Shown here: piece by piece, positions 1 to 8,547 of the stretch
Layout: each line of letters begins with the position of its first letter
Numbering within the stretch: the first letter of the stretch is position 1
Assembly (NCBI GenBank): GCA_020630435.1
Contig: JAHDBJ010000004.1
Location: 1 to 64,000, forward strand
DNA length: 64,000 nt
Origin: Saprospiraceae bacterium
GTDB taxonomy: Bacteria > Bacteroidota > Bacteroidia > Chitinophagales > Saprospiraceae
Direction: 5' to 3'
Made by a program: the position numbers and the translations under genes
Notes under the pieces: model-generated
What the model saw: the letters and a program-made list of their open reading frames with translations, nothing else
Told to the model about the DNA's origin: nothing
Databases searched by the model: none

Positions 1-1
1 T

Positions 2-205
2 ACCGATTCTGATGGTGAGGCGGATTATAACTTGGACTTATCACAGAGAAGGGCTAATTCAGTGAAAGCATACTTGGTAGGGAAAGGAGTTTCATCTGGA
101 AGGATGACTGCTACAGGTTATGGTGAGGCCCAACCAGTAGCTACTAATGATACTGCTGAGGGTAAGGCTCAGAATAGAAGAGTGGAATTCATAGTGAAAT
201 TCTAA
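2..205 (+). CDS. OmpA-like C-terminal domain protein, 3' end only
   Basis: The gene enters from the left edge; 67 residues and the stop are visible. They match the second half of an OmpA/MotB peptidoglycan-binding domain: an [15 protein letters not shown] helix, a [11 protein letters not shown] segment and the terminal [10 protein letters not shown] strand. In this family the conserved Asp and Arg residues bind the diaminopimelate of peptidoglycan and anchor an outer-membrane or periplasmic protein to the wall. The N-terminal part, which would show whether this is a barrel, a lipoprotein or a TPR-OmpA fusion, lies outside the window. A strong terminator follows within 50 bp. Confidence 0.9.
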   Translation, partial: TDSDGEADYNLDLSQRRANSVKAYLVGKGVSSGRMTATGYGEAQPVATNDTAEGKAQNRRVEFIVKF

Positions 206-248
206 AATAGAATCTGAATGATGATTTAGGTTTTTGATGATTGTATTT

Positions 249-280
249 CCCCGACTGGTTTTGTATCAGTCGGGGATTTT
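249..280 (+). terminator. Intrinsic terminator after the OmpA-like gene
   Basis: A perfect 9-bp stem (CCCCGACTG paired with CAGTCGGGG) with a 9-nt loop is followed by a T-rich stretch. It lies 44 bp after the OmpA-like stop and just before the end of the convergent 103-residue gene. Confidence 0.85.
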
Positions 281-281
281 G

Positions 282-593
282 TTATTCTCTGTCATCAAAA
301 TTAATCCCGTTCAATAAATCTAATGGAGACATCCCTTCAACACTGTAGACTCTTACTTGGTGAGAGTAAAACCATTTTATTTCTCCTTTATCATCTGAAG
401 CACAAATACCTCTAATACCTTTGGTTTGCTCCGATTTGAGTATCTCCGATTTGAGTATCTTCTTTATGAAAAAATCAGCAGGTGATTTCATATTAGAAAT
501 ATTAGCATTGCTGGGAGAAGCATCGAAACCACTACCTAGGAAAATGTATTTTTTAGAAGTTTTGATTTCTTCAATTATAATCGCCATATCCAA
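282..593 (-). CDS. Hypothetical protein, about 100 residues
   Basis: I do not recognise this protein. It is soluble, has no signal peptide or membrane segment, and is weakly acidic, with a readable central part (FLGSGFDAS; KSPADFFIKKIL; GEIKWFYSHQVRVYSVEG). The frame opens with TTG at 593; an ATG two codons downstream (587) is an equally good start and would give 101 residues. It carries two identical ILKSE units in a row, made by an exact 15-bp tandem duplication at 430-459. It lies 55 bp downstream of the VOC gene on the same strand, so the two may be co-transcribed. Confidence 0.55.
   Translation of the reverse strand: MDMAIIIEEIKTSKKYIFLGSGFDASPSNANISNMKSPADFFIKKILKSEILKSEQTKGIRGICASDDKGEIKWFYSHQVRVYSVEGMSPLDLLNGINFDDRE
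430..459. repeat. 15-bp perfect tandem duplication inside a gene
   Basis: The 15-mer TCCGATTTGAGTATC occurs twice head to tail. It keeps the reading frame of the minus-strand gene and duplicates the residues ILKSE. This is a likely replication-slippage product. Confidence 0.9.
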
Positions 594-648
594 TTTGTTT
601 AAATTAGAGCTAGTGAGATTTGATTTTTTTTCGAAAAATCTTCATTAT

Positions 649-1026
649 CTAATTATCAGAATGAAGATGGATATAATTCCCTTCGGTATCCTTGAATATG
701 GCATAGTAGCCAATCTCATCCGTAATTAGGGTTTTAGGGAGGATTATTTTTCCACCTGCATCCTCTACACGATGTAGGACAGTATTGAGATCATCCCCAC
801 CATTAAGGTAGAGTTTCACACCATGCTGAGAGGGGTCGTATCCGTCACCTTTAATGATAGCACCTCCTATACCGCCGCTATCCATGTCAAAAGGAAGGAA
901 TCCCATTCTCTGGTCTCCCATCATTTGATCCTGCATCTGATAATCATAGATGGCACTATAGAATTTTTTTGCCCGTTCAAAATCACTCACAGGTATCTCG
1001 AACCAACTGACTGCATTTTTCATCAT
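649..1026 (-). CDS. VOC (glyoxalase/bleomycin-resistance fold) family protein
   Basis: The protein has 125 residues, the usual size for a one-domain VOC protein. It opens with the typical strand and helix VSWFEIPVSDFERAKKFY, has a glycine-rich middle segment (GGIGGAIIKG), and ends with the family pattern of an E/D-G-N turn and a strand bearing His residues (DTEGNYIHLHS). VOC proteins build a metal site from paired beta-alpha-beta-beta-beta units; substrates range from methylglyoxal-glutathione to antibiotics and cannot be told from sequence. No signal peptide is seen, so it is cytoplasmic. It is upstream of, and codirectional with, the 103-residue hypothetical gene. Confidence 0.85.
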   Translation of the reverse strand: MMKNAVSWFEIPVSDFERAKKFYSAIYDYQMQDQMMGDQRMGFLPFDMDSGGIGGAIIKGDGYDPSQHGVKLYLNGGDDLNTVLHRVEDAGGKIILPKTLITDEIGYYAIFKDTEGNYIHLHSDN

Positions 1027-1086
1027 CCTAATTTTAGTTTTCTATCCAACAATATCGGAAAATTACAAAAAAGGATGCTTCCTAAC

Positions 1087-1302
1087 TTATGATTTGGGTA
1101 TTTTATGGTTACTACCAATAATAAAATAAATGATTGCCCCAATCGGACTCAAAAGAAGAGTGAGCAATAGCCACATGATTTTATCATTATCCTTGAAATC
1201 ATGCCTTACGATATCAATTACGGCAAAAATAGTCAGTATGAAACCGACTAGGGAAATAACAATAAGGATTCCCATAATTGTGAAAGGGACTGCATCAGAC
1301 AT
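1087..1302 (-). CDS. Small membrane protein with PLDc_N-type domain
   Basis: The 71-residue protein has two hydrophobic helices (about residues 8-31 and 43-62) separated by a short charged loop, with a small-residue and Pro-containing second helix (LLLSPIGAIIYFIIG). This is the pattern of the PLDc_N family, which occurs either fused to cardiolipin synthase or alone as a small integral membrane protein. Here it stands alone, so no enzymatic role should be inferred. The start is an ATG at 1302. It is separated from the VOC gene by 60 bp on the same strand. Confidence 0.75.
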   Translation of the reverse strand: MSDAVPFTIMGILIVISLVGFILTIFAVIDIVRHDFKDNDKIMWLLLTLLLSPIGAIIYFIIGSNHKIPKS

Positions 1303-1412
1303 TGTGGTTGAATTTTAAAGTGAAATAATAAACACAATTAATGATACATAATTAATGTTGGGGATTCATTAAAACTCGATGTACTACTATGGATTTTGGA
1401 TGAAAAATAGGT

Positions 1413-2516
1413 TTACCCCTGTTCCAAAATCCTTTTCCATCCCTCTACTAATGCTTGGTTGGCTTCCCTGGTGCCGATAGTGATCCTTACACAACCGGGA
1501 GCTCCGAATCCCTCAGCAGGTCTGACCATGATGCCTCCTTCGTTCAGAATCCTCTCTGTGAATTCTGATGAGGGGAGATTAGGGCGGGTGAGGATGAAAT
1601 TGGCTTGGGTTTTCCAATATTTCACACCCAATTTATCCAATTCAGTATAAAGGAATGCTTTTTCATCATGAACAAGGTTCACGGTCTTTTGTATGAATTC
1701 ATCATCATGTAGGGCAGCCATAGCCGCTTTCATACTGATGGTATTAATCATGAAAGGACGCATGAGCCTACGCATATATTCTGCAAGTTTTGGAGTGGAG
1801 TAGGAATATCCCACCCTTAACCCTGCTAATCCATAAGCTTTTGAAAAACTATTAATGCCTATCACATTCTTGCCTTGTATAACATAGGGCAAAGCCCTCA
1901 CATAATCCGCTGCATCGGCATATTGATAATATACTTCATCATATACCAATACGACATGGTCGGGTAGATTGTCCACTAGTTTGTCCACTTGTGATTTTGG
2001 GATGTGGGTGCCAGTCGGGTTATTTGGACTAGTGATAAAAATCAGTCTAGTCCTATCATTGATTTTACCTAAAATACCATCTACGTCCAAACTATAGTCA
2101 TCCCCATCCAAAGGAACATCTATTCCCTTGCCTCCTACCTTGGCGGCAAAATCCCAATAGGGAGAAAAGGCAGGATTGGTATAGATACATTCTGTATCTT
2201 TTTCCATGAATGCCCTGATGATGACCTCTATATTGGCTACGCCGGAATTAGTTGTTACGAATTGGTCGGCGGTGAGTTGTCCATTATAAAAATCTTCTAA
2301 TGCCTTCCTAAAATTAATATCTGTGGTGTCAGGATATTCGGATAGGGTAGAGAGGTGTTTTTGGATGGAAGCCAATGCTTTGGGTGAGGAACCCAATTGG
2401 TTTTCATTGGATGATAATTTGAATATTTTTTTATTGCCAATATTGATTTCGTCCTTGGATTTTCCTCCTTTGTATGCTGCTTTGTTGGTTAGGTATGGTT
2501 TGAAATGGATTGGCAT
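1413..2516 (-). CDS. hisC: Histidinol-phosphate aminotransferase-like, PLP-dependent class I/II
   Basis: This is a 367-residue fold-type I aminotransferase. Visible PLP motifs are SNENQLGSSP (35-45), SPNNPTG (163-169), YDEVYYQY (192-199) and SFSKAYGLAGLRVGY with the Schiff-base Lys226; VRITIGTRE near the C terminus carries the Arg that binds substrate carboxylate or phosphate. The closest known family is HisC, which moves an amino group between glutamate and imidazole-acetol phosphate in histidine synthesis. No other his gene is nearby, and members of this subfamily also act on aromatic amino acids, so the substrate is not certain. Arginine is coded by AGG in 10 of 15 cases, unlike genes after 9.5 kb. 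A TAnnTTTG element lies at 2559-2566. Confidence 0.85.
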   Translation of the reverse strand: MPIHFKPYLTNKAAYKGGKSKDEINIGNKKIFKLSSNENQLGSSPKALASIQKHLSTLSEYPDTTDINFRKALEDFYNGQLTADQFVTTNSGVANIEVIIRAFMEKDTECIYTNPAFSPYWDFAAKVGGKGIDVPLDGDDYSLDVDGILGKINDRTRLIFITSPNNPTGTHIPKSQVDKLVDNLPDHVVLVYDEVYYQYADAADYVRALPYVIQGKNVIGINSFSKAYGLAGLRVGYSYSTPKLAEYMRRLMRPFMINTISMKAAMAALHDDEFIQKTVNLVHDEKAFLYTELDKLGVKYWKTQANFILTRPNLPSSEFTERILNEGGIMVRPAEGFGAPGCVRITIGTREANQALVEGWKRILEQG

Positions 2517-2598
2517 GGTTTCCCTTTTGATTTATAATTCCTTGTTTTTAAACAACAGCAAAATTAAGAAAATAGTTGGGTATTTTATCTGATTGTAT

Positions 2599-2724
2599 TT
2601 ATCCTTTCATTAGATATGATTTTCCCTTCATCATATTAGAAGTATAAGCATCATGTATTTTGTCATTACATGCTGTTAATAATAATGAAATGAAAATGAT
2701 GAAATAAAAATAATGTTTAGACAT
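2599..2724 (-). CDS. 41-residue lipoprotein
   Basis: A short frame starts with ATG at 2724, only 12 bp after the stop of the sensor kinase gene. It encodes a hydrophobic signal segment (residues 5-18) with a clear lipobox, LLTAC, giving a mature lipid-anchored peptide of about 23 residues (CNDKIHDAYTSN and a basic MMKGKS tail). The tight spacing and the lipobox argue that it is real, or the 5' remnant of a longer lipoprotein gene. It is too short to assign a function. Confidence 0.55.
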   Translation of the reverse strand: MSKHYFYFIIFISLLLTACNDKIHDAYTSNMMKGKSYLMKG

Positions 2725-2736
2725 AATTTTTTTATA

Positions 2737-5700
2737 TTAAAATCCCACTTCAAGAGGAAGTCTGACAACGACTTTTGTACCCTTGGTTTCATTTTTGTCA
2801 TCAAGGATGTCTGTAATTTCCAAAGGTATGTATTCCTGTGTTCCTTTTAAAGCATCGAGTCTGTCTTTGGTTACTTCCATTGCAACAGATTGGTGTCCTG
2901 GTTTTTTGGATTGTCTAAGTTCGTTTGCTTTTTTTCTGCCTACTCCATTATCAATGATGTAGCATTCTAATAATTTGTCTGTGATTTTGAATTCAATATT
3001 TATTCTTCCATTTTTTTCTAAATGTGAAATTCCATGAATGACACTATTTTCTACAAAAGGTTGGAGTAGCATAGGAGGTATTTCCAATTCTTCAGGATCT
3101 AAATTATTGGGTGTTTTTATTTCATAATCAAATCCAACCCTTTGGCAGAATTGTTCCATGATTAAATATTGTTCGAGGGTGTTGATTTCTTCTTGTAAAT
3201 TAATTCTTTGCTTTCTAGAATTAGATAAAATGCTTCGCATTAATGTAGCGAAATTATTAATTTGTGTCCTGGCAGTAGAATAATCCTTGGTAGCTACAAG
3301 TGCTTGGATGCTATTCAAAGCATTAAAAATAAAATGAGGATTCATTTGTAATTGCAGTGCTTTTTGTTCTAGTTGCAATACATGATTTTCCATTAATAAT
3401 TTTTCCCTCTTTACTTTTTCTCTTTTTTTAATATTCCTTTGCCAGTTCCATAATATGAATCCAATAATGCATAATAATAAAATGAGCATTAATAATTGAA
3501 ACCATAATAATTGCCATATAGGTTTTTTAATTTCGAAAGAAGAACTGATTGCTTCACTATATAAGTTTTTTCCAGAAACTGCTTGTACTTCAAAAGTGTA
3601 TTCTCCAGGAGGCAGGTTAGAATAATCCACAGATTCTTTTTTAGAAAAAGGCGACCAATCATTTTCTGCTCCAATTAATTTCCAACGATATTTAATGTCG
3701 TCTGGAGTAGAAATATTAATTCCCTTGAATTCAAAATTGATGCTGTTCATCCTGTAAGGTAGTTTCAACCCTTTTTTAATTCCTCCCTGTGGATTGGCAA
3801 ATTCTTCGTAAGATGTTTCATGTAAAGGTTGATAAAAAAGAGATACTTCTTTAAAATGAATTAAAGGAGGGGATATTCGGACTTGTTTTTTTGAAGGAAT
3901 ATGTTGGGTGAGTCCATTCATTGTGCCAAACCAAACATTCCCTTCGTGATCGCAAACCGCAGAATTCTGACAGGTTTCGATACCTAAAAATCCTTTGTTT
4001 TTTCCATAGAATTGTACTTGTGTCACTACACCGGATTCATTAATAAATAATTTATCTACTCCTTGTTCATTCCCTGCCCAAAGATTTCCTTCATTATCGA
4101 AAATGAGTAAATATATATTATAGGAATATAATTCTTCCCTAAGTTGCATTGGTTGAAAATAAATAGAATCTTTTCCTAATTCTGCTTTAAGGATTCCGTC
4201 ACCTGCTGTACCCGCCCAAATATTTCCAAGGCTATCAAAAATAATAGAACGGATGGCGATGTCATTGGTCAATCCATCTTTTTCATCGAAAACTCTTTTT
4301 ATCATACCGTCTTGAAAATAGCCGATATGTCCCGACCGGCTGGCAAACCAAATATTATTATCCGGACCTAATTTAATGGTGTTGATGCGATTACTTTTTA
4401 ATCCATTGGATAAATTAAAATTAATAATAGAATATCCTTCTTCTTCTGTTTTTCTTATTCTAAAAATTCCTTGATAATTAGTTGCTACCCAAATATCCCC
4501 TGTGTTGTCTTCAGTCATGGAAAGTATTTCTTTCCCAATTAAACCATCATCAATATTTATAGTATCTAATCCAGAAGTGTCGGCTACAATTAATCCTTTT
4601 CCAATTGTACCCAGCCATAATTTTCCTTGGGAATCTTCTAAAATGGATTTACATTTTACATTTAAAAAACCACTATCTAATTCCGTTTTATAAAATGCGA
4701 GTGAATCATAATATGCCAGACCATTCGATGATGCGGAAAACCAAATCTTGTCATCTTTTCCTTGGTGTATCGCGTAAATCCGATCGCCATGGACTCCTTC
4801 GCTTTCGTCATAATGAACAAAGAATTGTCCTAAATATTTTACGATGCCACCTCCTGATGTAGCCATCCAAATATTGCCCCAATCATCTTGTTTAATAGAA
4901 ATAATATTATTGTTCGGGAGGCCTTCCCTTGTGGTTATTTTTGTCCAAGAAGAGTCTTGTGGTTCAAAAAGATAAACTCCTTTTTCTTCCCTCCCCATCC
5001 ACATATTCCCATCCTTATCTTTGTGTATGCACCATATTTCTGAAAGGTCGGGTATGTTTTTATTGGGAATAATTTCTAGTTTTTTTTCATCAATGAAAGT
5101 AATTCCTTTTTTATGCACAGCCACCCAAATTATTCCATCTTCACTTCTTTCAAAATCTAATATTTCATCTCCTCCCAATCCATTTTTTTCATTGAAATGA
5201 ATTAATTTATTTTTATTATAGTACCAGGCACCTACAGTCGTTCCTATCCAAATACCTGTATCACCTTTATAAATCCGATGCACTATATTTTTATCTAAAA
5301 GCGGATTCAATTTTAATTTTTTAATAGAATCTTTTTTTACCGAATATTCTAGTATCCCATTCCTTGATCCTATCCAAATAATACTGTCATTTACTTGGTA
5401 AAATGCTTCAACCCTGTTGATGGAATTTCCTTCGTTTTTAATTTCATGGAATTTTTGGCCGTCATATATACACAAGCCTCGATTAGTTCCAATCCAAAGA
5501 TGATCTTGACTGTCTTTGTGGATGGAATTAATTGTGTTTGAAGGGAGTCCGTTTTTAGTGGAGAAATTATCAAATTGTTTTCCATCGAACCTGCTGATGC
5601 CACCGCCCTGTGTCCCTAGCCATAAATAACCTTTGCTATCTTGTTCCATAGCATATACCTGTGATTGTGCCAATCCTTCCGATACGGAATATTGGATAAA

Positions 5701-5769
5701 ATTATATTGTTGTGCATTGGCAATAATTACCGAAACAATAAATAATAATATGCACAGGTGTTTTTTCAT
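2737..5769 (-). CDS. Regulator-propeller sensor histidine kinase (LytS/His_kinase type)
   Basis: The 1010-residue protein starts with a signal peptide (MKKHLCILLFIV, cleaved near ANA-Q). About 14 regulator-propeller blades with the WLGTxGGG/WIGTNRGL pattern follow to about residue 640 and form two seven-bladed propellers outside the cytoplasm. A Y_Y_Y-type Ig domain (about 670-745, PPGEYTFEVQAVSG), one membrane helix (about 752-777), a short linker and a His_kinase domain (LQMNPHFIFNALNSIQ, phospho-acceptor His812) lead to an HATPase (PFVENSVIHG, DNGVGR). Such kinases phosphorylate LytTR response regulators; none is encoded in the window, so this one is an orphan here. It is the penultimate gene of a minus-strand run of exported proteins (8461 to 2599), which may report on or build its signal. 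Confidence 0.93.
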   Translation of the reverse strand: MKKHLCILLFIVSVIIANAQQYNFIQYSVSEGLAQSQVYAMEQDSKGYLWLGTQGGGISRFDGKQFDNFSTKNGLPSNTINSIHKDSQDHLWIGTNRGLCIYDGQKFHEIKNEGNSINRVEAFYQVNDSIIWIGSRNGILEYSVKKDSIKKLKLNPLLDKNIVHRIYKGDTGIWIGTTVGAWYYNKNKLIHFNEKNGLGGDEILDFERSEDGIIWVAVHKKGITFIDEKKLEIIPNKNIPDLSEIWCIHKDKDGNMWMGREEKGVYLFEPQDSSWTKITTREGLPNNNIISIKQDDWGNIWMATSGGGIVKYLGQFFVHYDESEGVHGDRIYAIHQGKDDKIWFSASSNGLAYYDSLAFYKTELDSGFLNVKCKSILEDSQGKLWLGTIGKGLIVADTSGLDTINIDDGLIGKEILSMTEDNTGDIWVATNYQGIFRIRKTEEEGYSIINFNLSNGLKSNRINTIKLGPDNNIWFASRSGHIGYFQDGMIKRVFDEKDGLTNDIAIRSIIFDSLGNIWAGTAGDGILKAELGKDSIYFQPMQLREELYSYNIYLLIFDNEGNLWAGNEQGVDKLFINESGVVTQVQFYGKNKGFLGIETCQNSAVCDHEGNVWFGTMNGLTQHIPSKKQVRISPPLIHFKEVSLFYQPLHETSYEEFANPQGGIKKGLKLPYRMNSINFEFKGINISTPDDIKYRWKLIGAENDWSPFSKKESVDYSNLPPGEYTFEVQAVSGKNLYSEAISSSFEIKKPIWQLLWFQLLMLILLLCIIGFILWNWQRNIKKREKVKREKLLMENHVLQLEQKALQLQMNPHFIFNALNSIQALVATKDYSTARTQINNFATLMRSILSNSRKQRINLQEEINTLEQYLIMEQFCQRVGFDYEIKTPNNLDPEELEIPPMLLQPFVENSVIHGISHLEKNGRINIEFKITDKLLECYIIDNGVGRKKANELRQSKKPGHQSVAMEVTKDRLDALKGTQEYIPLEITDILDDKNETKGTKVVVRLPLEVGF

Positions 5770-5805
5770 CCAGTAAATTTAATCAAACTTTAAATAACTC
5801 CTAAT

Positions 5806-6471
5806 TTATAATTCTTCTATACCATTACTGTATTCGAAAATTTCTCCCGTATCATCTATAATGAATTCCATAGTGTAAGGATTATCTTTCCAGAAGTTAT
5901 TATTGTAATCAATCCCTTCTTCAAAGAATGTAGTCATGTATGTGCTTGGATTGATTTGAATGGAGGTCGTACCTACGATTTCACCTTGGAATGTGTCTCT
6001 TTCTTCTAGGAGGATATTGTCGATTAATTCGCATGTGCCATTATCTATTGTCGTCAAGTGAACGGAAGAATATCCATCTTTGTCAAATCTATAAATCAAA
6101 GAACTGAATACTTCATTTTTTTCTATGAGATAAAATTTTTGGTAATCTGCTTTTTCACTGAAAATATTCGAAGCAAGTGCTTTGTCCAGTGTTTTTATTT
6201 CTGGTTTTAGAATTAAATATTTGTAGATGCTGATGGTGTCAGATTGGATGTTTTGTATTTCTCCTTCTGAAATCAAGTTGTTCAGATCACAAAGTTGCCT
6301 GGGTAAATATTTCTTCTGGTCGAATTCTTCAAGATTCAATGTCTTGGTTTGGACAATATATGGATCATTGTTTCCGCAAATCTCATTTTCTTGATTACTA
6401 TGGTATTGGAAATGTATCAAGAAAATAATACTAGAATAAATAATTATTATTGGAATGATGATTTTTTTCAT
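5806..6471 (-). CDS. Exported or membrane-anchored hypothetical protein
   Basis: The 221-residue protein begins with a strongly hydrophobic segment (KKIIIPIIIIYSSIIFLIHF) that is either an uncleaved anchor or a signal peptide. The rest is acidic and looks like a periplasmic or surface domain; no known family is recognised. Its C-terminal half has alternating strands (YMTTFFEEG, MEFIIDDTGEIFEYSNG). The gene sits 18 bp after the TPR gene and 36 bp before the sensor kinase on the same strand, so it is probably co-transcribed with them. Confidence 0.6.
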   Translation of the reverse strand: MKKIIIPIIIIYSSIIFLIHFQYHSNQENEICGNNDPYIVQTKTLNLEEFDQKKYLPRQLCDLNNLISEGEIQNIQSDTISIYKYLILKPEIKTLDKALASNIFSEKADYQKFYLIEKNEVFSSLIYRFDKDGYSSVHLTTIDNGTCELIDNILLEERDTFQGEIVGTTSIQINPSTYMTTFFEEGIDYNNNFWKDNPYTMEFIIDDTGEIFEYSNGIEEL

Positions 6472-6489
6472 GAGAGTTGTTTTAATGAT

Positions 6490-7389
6490 TTATCCTTTTA
6501 GTAATGAAATTTGATTTTTAGCAAACTCTTTTTCTTGTATGCCTCCATGTTTGATTATTTTATTATAATAATCAATGGATTTCTTTTTCTTTTTTAAGAG
6601 TTTGTAAGTTTGGGCTATATTGGATAATACTATAATGTCTGTCGGTGCAATTTTTTCTGCTTTCAATAAAGGTTTTAATGCTTTTTTGTAATCTTCTAGC
6701 AATAAATAAGTGATAGCAAGATTAGACAGGCTCTCTACATGCTGAGGGTAATATCCTAGTATGGTATTGGATATTTTTCTCATGTTTAATAATAAATTTT
6801 CATTGCCTGTGTTGTATAACTGCAATTGATAATCTTGGATAGAACCTAACATGACTTCTTTTCCATCTTCCAATTTTTCGTCAAGCGTCCATGTCCAGAC
6901 GTTGTTGTTTTTTGTAGATTGATTTATGGTAGAAATAATTTCATTAGTGAATGGTTCCCAATTTTCAGTTTGTCCTAAGGCATATATTTTACCAAATCTC
7001 ATGTCTAATCTATTCGGATGTAATTTTATACCTTGGTCAATCTTTTCAAAACATTTTTCTAAATCTTCTTCTAGGTAATAAATTTCATTAAGCATGTAGC
7101 CTGTGAATTTTCCATCTTCATCAGTCATTTCTAAATATTCTTCGTCAGTATCTGGCTTTTCTTTTGAAAACCTGATGCCAGAATTTTTAGATTTATTAAA
7201 ATAATAATTGAAATAACTAGTATATAATTCGGGATCATTTGGTTTTTCCTTCTCCCAATTTTCTAAAACTAATTTTTGTTCAAAGGTGTCCTGTGTTGCA
7301 CAGGCATTATTGAAATCTGCATAAAAATCCTGCGAAAAAATGATTATAGGAAAAAGGAATATTAAAAAAATGGAATGTAATTTTTTCAT
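6490..7389 (-). CDS. Secreted TPR-repeat protein
   Basis: The protein has 299 residues. A cleavable signal peptide (KKLHSIFLIFLFPIIIF, cut near FS-Q) precedes a helical body. Canonical tetratricopeptide helices are clear in the C-terminal third (LSNLAITYLLLEDYKKALKPLLKAEKIAP and IVLSNIAQTYKLLKKKKKSIDYY), with two or three degenerate units before them. TPRs are protein-binding scaffolds; a periplasmic place is expected. It is the second gene in the codirectional run that ends with the sensor kinase, 18 bp before the next gene. The 64-bp gap upstream holds a strong hairpin (7416-7440). Confidence 0.75.
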   Translation of the reverse strand: MKKLHSIFLIFLFPIIIFSQDFYADFNNACATQDTFEQKLVLENWEKEKPNDPELYTSYFNYYFNKSKNSGIRFSKEKPDTDEEYLEMTDEDGKFTGYMLNEIYYLEEDLEKCFEKIDQGIKLHPNRLDMRFGKIYALGQTENWEPFTNEIISTINQSTKNNNVWTWTLDEKLEDGKEVMLGSIQDYQLQLYNTGNENLLLNMRKISNTILGYYPQHVESLSNLAITYLLLEDYKKALKPLLKAEKIAPTDIIVLSNIAQTYKLLKKKKKSIDYYNKIIKHGGIQEKEFAKNQISLLKG

Positions 7390-7415
7390 GATAATTCAGG
7401 TTTTGGATTTTAAAA

Positions 7416-7440
7416 TCCCCTTCCCAAAAAGGGAAGGGGA
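7416..7440 (-). terminator. Strong hairpin between two genes of the sensor-kinase run
   Basis: A perfect 10-bp GC-rich stem (TCCCCTTCCC/GGGAAGGGGA) has a 5-nt loop. Read on the minus strand it is followed by TTTTAAAA, so it can act as a partial terminator after the 335-residue gene or as an mRNA processing or stabilising hairpin that sets expression of the downstream genes. Confidence 0.6.
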
Positions 7441-7453
7441 GGGCAATTGGGTT

Positions 7454-8461
7454 TTACTCATTAAAACTCAATATAAGATTTTTGGGACTCACTTTAATTG
7501 TTGTATAAAACCTTTCATCATCCAAGTCTGGCTCGAAAGGTAATGGGGTATATGGTGATTCGTCATTTTCTATGGTCAATGCCCTAAGGATACAAACAGT
7601 CGTCAAATCATTTTCATAATTATAAACCGTATAGGTATCACCCGGAAAACGAGGAGCCAATCTTTCTATGGCATCCCACCAATCCAATTCTTCTTCTGGG
7701 TAATTATTTTGTAGTTGAGTTACTAGGATTTCATCTTGCATGGCGTCATTCGATGGGAAAAATCCGAAGAATGATTCTGTCAGGTACCTATAAGATTCGT
7801 TTTCTGTCTGATGGAATGTCGTTTTGAATTTTGAGGAGCGGATAATTGGTCTTTCCTCATCATTCCCACCAAATGCCAAGGCAATCAATTCCATCAAATC
7901 CTCATTGTTGCCAAGACCTGTCCCATCTATCAAAATCTCAGTCTGTGCATCTACGATATCATCATCGAGTGGATTCAAACTTTGTACATTCATAGCTGCT
8001 AAAATTTCGTCACTTTCCATTCTTTCTTCTTCTGTCAATATGTGGATGCCTTTCCATTCTGGGGTATATTTTATGATATTTATTTTCCCCCAAGGTTCTC
8101 CGTTGCTAGTTGGATTGTTTTTCAGATGTTCGATAACTGAAATCAAAGAACCACAATGATTGACCATCGTTTCATATTCGCTTGTAGGGTTGAGGTGGTA
8201 ATGTTTCACCGCTTGTTGATAATATTGGCTATCTTCTTCATTCATTATGAATGTGATGGATTCCCTTTCGTGGTTGGCCATATTCACTTCATATTTAATG
8301 TCCTCTTGGTATTTCGGAGAATCGATGATATTGGCTGCAATAGCTTTTGGAACATTGATATTGTTTTTTTCCACCTGTAATACATTGTTCTTGTATTGTA
8401 CCAATAGCAATGTCATGATGAATACTATTGTGAAAGATGTGATGATGATTCCCTTTTTCAT
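7454..8461 (-). CDS. Exported hypothetical protein, 335 residues
   Basis: I do not recognise this family. The start is taken as ATG at 8461 (MKKGIIITSFTIVF), because it puts a normal signal-anchor at the N terminus; a frame-open ATG 18 codons upstream would put polar residues before it. After the hydrophobic segment (residues 4-20) the protein is acidic and polar with only two Cys (NHCGSL, TVCILR). It is rich in Asp/Glu and contains WDAIERLAPRFPGDTY and PLPFEPDLDDERF segments. It is the first gene of the minus-strand run that ends with the regulator-propeller kinase. Confidence 0.6.
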   Translation of the reverse strand: MKKGIIITSFTIVFIMTLLLVQYKNNVLQVEKNNINVPKAIAANIIDSPKYQEDIKYEVNMANHERESITFIMNEEDSQYYQQAVKHYHLNPTSEYETMVNHCGSLISVIEHLKNNPTSNGEPWGKINIIKYTPEWKGIHILTEEERMESDEILAAMNVQSLNPLDDDIVDAQTEILIDGTGLGNNEDLMELIALAFGGNDEERPIIRSSKFKTTFHQTENESYRYLTESFFGFFPSNDAMQDEILVTQLQNNYPEEELDWWDAIERLAPRFPGDTYTVYNYENDLTTVCILRALTIENDESPYTPLPFEPDLDDERFYTTIKVSPKNLILSFNE

Positions 8462-8526
8462 GATACTTTGATTTTTGATTATCACTTTGATTTGAATGCA
8501 AGATATGGGCATCATCGACTGATAAT

Positions 8527-8547
8527 CCCAACCAATTAGTGGTTGGG
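8527..8547. promoter_or_regulatory. Hairpin in a divergent intergenic region
   Basis: A perfect 8-bp stem (CCCAACCA/TGGTTGGG) with loop ATTAG lies between the divergent starts at 8461 (minus) and 8651 (plus). It could be an operator or a leader hairpin; no T tract follows on either strand. Confidence 0.35.

Noticed and set aside
4502-4862. Open frames on the plus strand inside the sensor kinase gene
   Set aside because: They are antisense shadows of the propeller repeats and show no domain, start context or signal of their own.
8462-8515. Upstream Met for the 335-residue exported protein
   Set aside because: It would put 18 polar residues before the signal segment; ATG 8461 gives a standard signal peptide.
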